DNA from: Planctomycetota bacterium
GTDB lineage: Bacteria; Planctomycetota; Planctomycetia; Planctomycetales; Planctomycetaceae
Direction of reading: 5' to 3'
NCBI GenBank assembly: GCA_027622115.1
Contig: JAQBZS010000146.1
Location: 1 to 10,866, forward strand
DNA: 10,866 nt
This document shows positions 7,381 to 10,866 of this stretch, piece by piece (position 1 is the stretch's first letter; the number at the start of each line of letters is the position of its first letter). A program made the translations under genes and the position numbers. Below the pieces are notes generated by a model. That model ran no database searches. It was given only the letters and a program-made list of their open reading frames with translations, and was not told the origin of the DNA.

Positions 7381-10300
7381 GCCAAAGTGACAAAGTCGGA
7401 CTATGTGACCTCTTCGTATGCGGGTGCGTCGCCGTCCACGACTCTTTGCCAGGCTTTGGGGAATAAGTAAACCACGGGACTTCGGACGGCTTGAGATTCG
7501 TCGGCGTCGCGAACGGCAATGCGGACGTGAACTTCCCTTCGAACTTGCGAAACGAACCGGGCAGGTCGGCCACGCCGAGTTTCACCCAGACATCCAGGAA
7601 ATCGAGATAGGCCGTGTCGCCTTCCGAATCGAGCCAATACGCCTGCCACGCCAGTCCTTCGAGGCCATCCAGCAGGTTGGTCCAATCGAACGGGGCGGTG
7701 GTGACGGCACCGTCTTTCTCGCGCTCGCCGCGAAAGAATTCCACGACTTCGCTGATGTGTGGGAGCAGACGCTCTAAGTCTCGGTATCCCGCACGGATGC
7801 CGAGTTGTGCCATCGCGGGCTTGATGATCGCGGCGTCCATCACATCCACGATCGAGTCCTCGGCTGCCGGGTTTCGGCTTTCAATCAATTGCTGCAACCG
7901 TGCGGCTTGGCGACCGGCAAAATACACCAGCCCGGCGACGCCTCGCGCGAATCGAGCGTCTTTCAGAGTCGACAGCCACTTGCCGACGGCGGCTGACGTT
8001 TTCGGTAACGCTGCGGGAATGTCGTCAGGCGGCGTGGAATCATCGGCCAAATCGCCGACATCGATTGCCGCCGCGTTGAGTAGCGTCGCGGCCTGATTCT
8101 GGGTGATCGCCCGCAATTTCTTTGAGGTCTTCACGTCGCGGGCGACGAACGCGTGCCAAAAGAGCGGAGGCAAACCCACGGCCTGTCCGGCACTGTACGG
8201 CCCGATCTCGAATCGCAGTTCCGCAAGTTGATGCCGACCGTCGGGACTCCACACGGAACAGTTTTCGTGGATCCGCCCAAACGACCAAGCCCAACCGTAT
8301 TCGCCGTCGATTGCCAAGCACTGATCGCTTCCCGGCTGATCCAGCAATCCCACCGGGGCTCGGAGACCGTCAATCAGCACGTTCCAAGTCTTGCCGTCAA
8401 TCCGTTCGCACTCGACTCGCTGGGGAATCACGGCGTTCCGAATGCGACTCGAGTCCGCTTCGACATCGCGCCGCACGCGCCAACCGGTCTGCCCATCGAC
8501 GCAGCCCAACGGCGACGATTCAATCCCTGGGCCCAGCTTGAGTAATTCGCTTGACCGTTCGTCGATCCGCCAACCGTCCTTGAGAAAGTTCTCGAAGAAC
8601 GTGGGCAACGAATGCCGGCCGACCTTGCCCGTCGTGGGGTCGACCTCGCGAATCGCCGCTTCATCGCCACTGAAGTCGACTCGCCAGAAGTGCTGTCCGT
8701 CTGAAAAGAAGCGAGTTGAACGAGGAATCTCGGCATCGCCGGCATGGACGATCGCCTCGCCGACGAAGCTCCCACCCGACTCCACCGGCACGGCCGCTCC
8801 GCTGACCGGCGAGCCGTAGATGTATGCCGAATCGACCACTTTTTTCGGATCGTCGGACCAGTACTTCTTACGCTCATGCCGCTTGTTCACGCGGACGTGC
8901 AATTGACCGTCGAGATACTCCAGCCGCTCCAGTTGAAAGTCCTTCGGCAAACGCAGCTCGTGTTCGAACACAACTGCCTGTGGGCCAACCACCAAAGCTT
9001 GCAATCCGTCGGTCACGACCACGTGCGGAGCCATTCCAAAGAATTGGAGTTGCGTGCTTTCGTCGGTCTTCAACCGTGCGACGGCTGCTTCCAATGCCGG
9101 CCAACCGTACTCGTCGATCAAGCCCCCCTGCAAAGTTCGCTGCAAGACCGGGGTCAGATCGAGTTCCTGCAATTTCTTGTAGGCGTCCGGGAATTCCTGG
9201 AATTGAGCCCGGCTGGTGGCTTCGTTCAGTTTGTCGAGCGAGCGGATCGCTTGCGGCAAAGCTCCGACCGCTGCGGCATCCAATAACCCGAGCAGCCAGT
9301 TTCGCCGAGCGTCCTTCATGGCGGTTTTGCCCTGCGCCGCCGCTTCAAAGTCGGTGCCGCCCGCGCTCTTCGCAACGGACTCGTCGAGCAACTTGGCGAA
9401 TCGCTGATCCGCTTGAATATGGATCGGATCGCGCGGCCGCCCCTCCGAGGGTTTCGTCTTGGACCAAAACCCCAAATCGAAACTCGCGTCTTCCGGTGGA
9501 TCCGCGACTGGGATTTTCAGTTCCAGTGCCAAGTCCAACAGGTCCACGCAATACGAGGCACCCCAGCGGTTGACCTCCGCGAAGCGCACCGGCTGTTTGT
9601 CGCGGATCAGTCGCTCGGCCATTCGCGGCAAGAGATCCAGCACCAGTTGCGGCGGCTTGGAGTTGACGGTCGCGATCTTCGACAACCACGTCGCCGACCC
9701 GTCCTTGGGACTCGCCGCATCGGAAACATCGTCACGCCACAGATTCGGCAGTAGTCCCCACGTCTCCAATAGTCCCAGCCAATCCCAGATCGGCGAGCAA
9801 TCCCAGCGGCTCACTTGCGGCAACATGTTCAACAACACGCCGGCGACGCGATCGCTGCCCGCCGCCAATGTTCGCACCGCTTTCGAGCAGCCGTTCCAGA
9901 ACGCGATCGAAGCCCGCGTCATCGAAGGCATCTCGACGATTTCTTCGAGCACCCGCGTCAACTCGGCATCCGCGTCGAGTCCCGCGCCGGACGCCAATTG
10001 CGCGAGTTCCTTCGGCATCGAAATCCACGGCGGCATGCCACCCTTGGTCCGGCGGACGGCCAATTCGCGGAAGTACGTCCACGCATCGTTCGCGTCGTGG
10101 GACTCCTGCAATTCCTTGGCGTGTTCCGTCAGCGATTTGTTGGACAGGCAACCGGCGAGCGCGAATTCGAGAAATGATTGCTGCCGCGCGACTTCATCGA
10201 CTTTGAGCGCATGCACCTTCTCGGCTTCGCGGGCCTTGTTGAAGGCCCGGCCGGCATACGATTGATTCCCGACCGCCATCAATTCGCGGCCGACCTCTTC

Positions 10301-10729
10301 CCAAAACGACGGCAGAAAATGAGCCACGCCGCGCCCGAGCTTTTCGGCGATCGCGACAAACCCGTCATACGCGTGGCCGGGCTTGGACTTGGCCCGCCGC
10401 ACTTCCTTGCGGAACTCCTTGACGATTTCCAGCGCATAACGGGCGTGCTTCGGATCATTGATCAAGGCCCAACCGGGAAACCCCAGCGCCTGCCGCCGAC
10501 ACATCGCCACCGGCCCAACCACATCCGGCGAGGCGAACCCCAGAAACTCCAGCGCCAGATCATCACCTTGAGACAACGCGTCCGGCGTGAGTCGCACCAC
10601 CGGCCGATCGCCCAGCGCGGAGTGCTGATATCGCCGAGCGCTAATGGCATCAACGGCTTGCGGATCGGCGATCTTGCTCTTGGCGGGAACAAGTCCCCCC
10701 GCCTCCAATACGGCATCAACGTGCGCCAC
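7367..10729 (-). CDS. Large uncharacterised two-part protein, 3' end probably frameshifted
   Basis: I do not recognise a named family for this 1120-codon gene. The start is GTG at 10729 with AGGAG 6 nt upstream. Residues about 1-560 look mainly helical and soluble. They include a conserved-looking block LGFPGWALINDPKHARYAL (82-100), followed by charged helices with RRAKSKPGHAYDGF and HFLPSFWEEVGRELMAVGN. Residues from about 565 to 900 are beta-rich, with repeated aromatic-glycine units such as DGQHFWRVD and DGQTGWRVRRD, which would suit a propeller or other repeated-sheet domain. The rest is helical again. No nuclease, protease, ATPase, signal or membrane motif was seen. From memory, unverified, large actinobacterial proteins with similar blocks occur near MoxR-type ATPase and VWA genes; none lies in this window. 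After about residue 1086 the frame turns Ser/Thr/His/Pro-rich (ESWTATHPHTKRSHSPT), whereas another frame gives VVYLFPKAWQRVVDG and stops at 7401. One missing base near 7472-7478 would explain this. The gene is certain; function and C-terminus are not. Confidence 0.85.
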   Translation of the reverse strand: MAHVDAVLEAGGLVPAKSKIADPQAVDAISARRYQHSALGDRPVVRLTPDALSQGDDLALEFLGFASPDVVGPVAMCRRQALGFPGWALINDPKHARYALEIVKEFRKEVRRAKSKPGHAYDGFVAIAEKLGRGVAHFLPSFWEEVGRELMAVGNQSYAGRAFNKAREAEKVHALKVDEVARQQSFLEFALAGCLSNKSLTEHAKELQESHDANDAWTYFRELAVRRTKGGMPPWISMPKELAQLASGAGLDADAELTRVLEEIVEMPSMTRASIAFWNGCSKAVRTLAAGSDRVAGVLLNMLPQVSRWDCSPIWDWLGLLETWGLLPNLWRDDVSDAASPKDGSATWLSKIATVNSKPPQLVLDLLPRMAERLIRDKQPVRFAEVNRWGASYCVDLLDLALELKIPVADPPEDASFDLGFWSKTKPSEGRPRDPIHIQADQRFAKLLDESVAKSAGGTDFEAAAQGKTAMKDARRNWLLGLLDAAAVGALPQAIRSLDKLNEATSRAQFQEFPDAYKKLQELDLTPVLQRTLQGGLIDEYGWPALEAAVARLKTDESTQLQFFGMAPHVVVTDGLQALVVGPQAVVFEHELRLPKDFQLERLEYLDGQLHVRVNKRHERKKYWSDDPKKVVDSAYIYGSPVSGAAVPVESGGSFVGEAIVHAGDAEIPRSTRFFSDGQHFWRVDFSGDEAAIREVDPTTGKVGRHSLPTFFENFLKDGWRIDERSSELLKLGPGIESSPLGCVDGQTGWRVRRDVEADSSRIRNAVIPQRVECERIDGKTWNVLIDGLRAPVGLLDQPGSDQCLAIDGEYGWAWSFGRIHENCSVWSPDGRHQLAELRFEIGPYSAGQAVGLPPLFWHAFVARDVKTSKKLRAITQNQAATLLNAAAIDVGDLADDSTPPDDIPAALPKTSAAVGKWLSTLKDARFARGVAGLVYFAGRQAARLQQLIESRNPAAEDSIVDVMDAAIIKPAMAQLGIRAGYRDLERLLPHISEVVEFFRGEREKDGAVTTAPFDWTNLLDGLEGLAWQAYWLDSEGDTAYLDFLDVWVKLGVADLPGSFRKFEGKFTSALPFATPTNLKPSEVPWFTYSPKPGKESWTATHPHTKRSHSPTLSLWRAAA
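8746..8807 (-). repeat. 62-bp duplicated gene fragment, copy inside the large gene
   Basis: This is the partner of the intergenic copy at 7296-7357 (59/62 identical). It encodes roughly residues 641-662 of the large protein, VSGAAVPVES-G-GSFVGEAIV, within its beta-rich region, and the reading frame continues smoothly on both sides. It is therefore the likely source copy. Confidence 0.85.
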
Positions 10730-10735
10730 GGCAAA

Positions 10736-10740
10736 CTCCT
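10736..10740 (-). promoter_or_regulatory. Ribosome binding site of the large gene
   Basis: AGGAG on the minus strand is followed by a 6-nt spacer and GTG at 10729. It supports the GTG as the real start and is the strongest ribosome binding site among the four genes. Confidence 0.7.
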
Positions 10741-10807
10741 ACCTAGAAACTCTCTGAAAACCTGGGGGCTGCACGTTCAGGTGTAAATTGATTTTGTTCC
10801 TTGGTAG

Positions 10808-10866
10808 TTCAATGCTCGCGGCGGAAGTCGTCGTTTGTTCTAACGCTTTGAGCCGCGAGCATTGAA
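10808..10866. repeat. Perfect 15-bp inverted repeat at the window edge
   Basis: TTCAATGCTCGCGGC (10808-10822) and GCCGCGAGCATTGAA (10852-10866) are exact reverse complements around a 29-nt centre. The right arm ends on the last base of the window, so the repeat may be longer. It lies about 80 bp upstream of the large gene. It could be the terminator of a gene to the right, a dispersed palindromic element, or a regulatory hairpin. No T-tract is visible on the minus strand after it. Confidence 0.6.

Noticed and set aside
10784..10812. Possible promoter with TTGAAC at 10807-10812 for the large gene
   Set aside because: At a 17-bp spacing the -10 position reads AATTTA, a poor match, and the -35 candidate overlaps the inverted repeat arm.

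Overview
The window is GC-rich bacterial chromosomal DNA with four long genes, all on the minus strand. In order of transcription they are: a 1120-codon gene of unknown function (10729 to 7367), an 850-residue circularly permuted ATP-grasp/alpha-E protein (7192 to 4640), a thioredoxin-fold protein (4413 to 3853) and a single-chain 5-oxoprolinase-type enzyme (3807 to 217). The organism cannot be fixed from this window. The intergenic GC-rich hairpins and the gene types would suit a planctomycete, but that is a weak inference. I see no rRNA, tRNA, CRISPR array, transposase or phage gene.

Right part (7193-10866). The large gene starts at a GTG with a strong AGGAG ribosome binding site. It looks like a helical N-terminal half followed by a beta-rich, possibly propeller-like, second half. 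Its 3' end looks broken: near 7472-7478 the natural-looking reading frame moves to another frame that stops at 7401-7403, just before a perfect GC hairpin at 7359-7380. The longer annotated frame runs through that hairpin. Directly beyond the hairpin, the intergenic DNA carries a 62-bp near-copy (59/62) of an internal piece of the same gene (8746-8807). A perfect 15-bp inverted repeat (10808-10866) lies upstream of the gene at the window edge.

Middle part (3853-7192). The ATP-grasp/alpha-E protein belongs to a family predicted to form peptide (amide) bonds, usually encoded beside transglutaminase-like and proteasome-like genes. None of those is seen here. A 226-bp spacer with three short hairpins separates it from the thioredoxin-like gene, which has a WCGDC active site.

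Left part (1-3852). The thioredoxin-like gene and the oxoprolinase gene are 45 bp apart and probably co-transcribed. The oxoprolinase carries both the HyuA-like (ATP-binding) and HyuB-like halves in one chain. Positions 1-216 hold no convincing gene.

Functional links are only suggestive: a 5-oxoproline/glutathione-cycle enzyme, a thiol-disulfide protein and a predicted peptide ligase are neighbours. The most unusual signals are the frameshifted end of the large gene and the gene-fragment duplication beside it.
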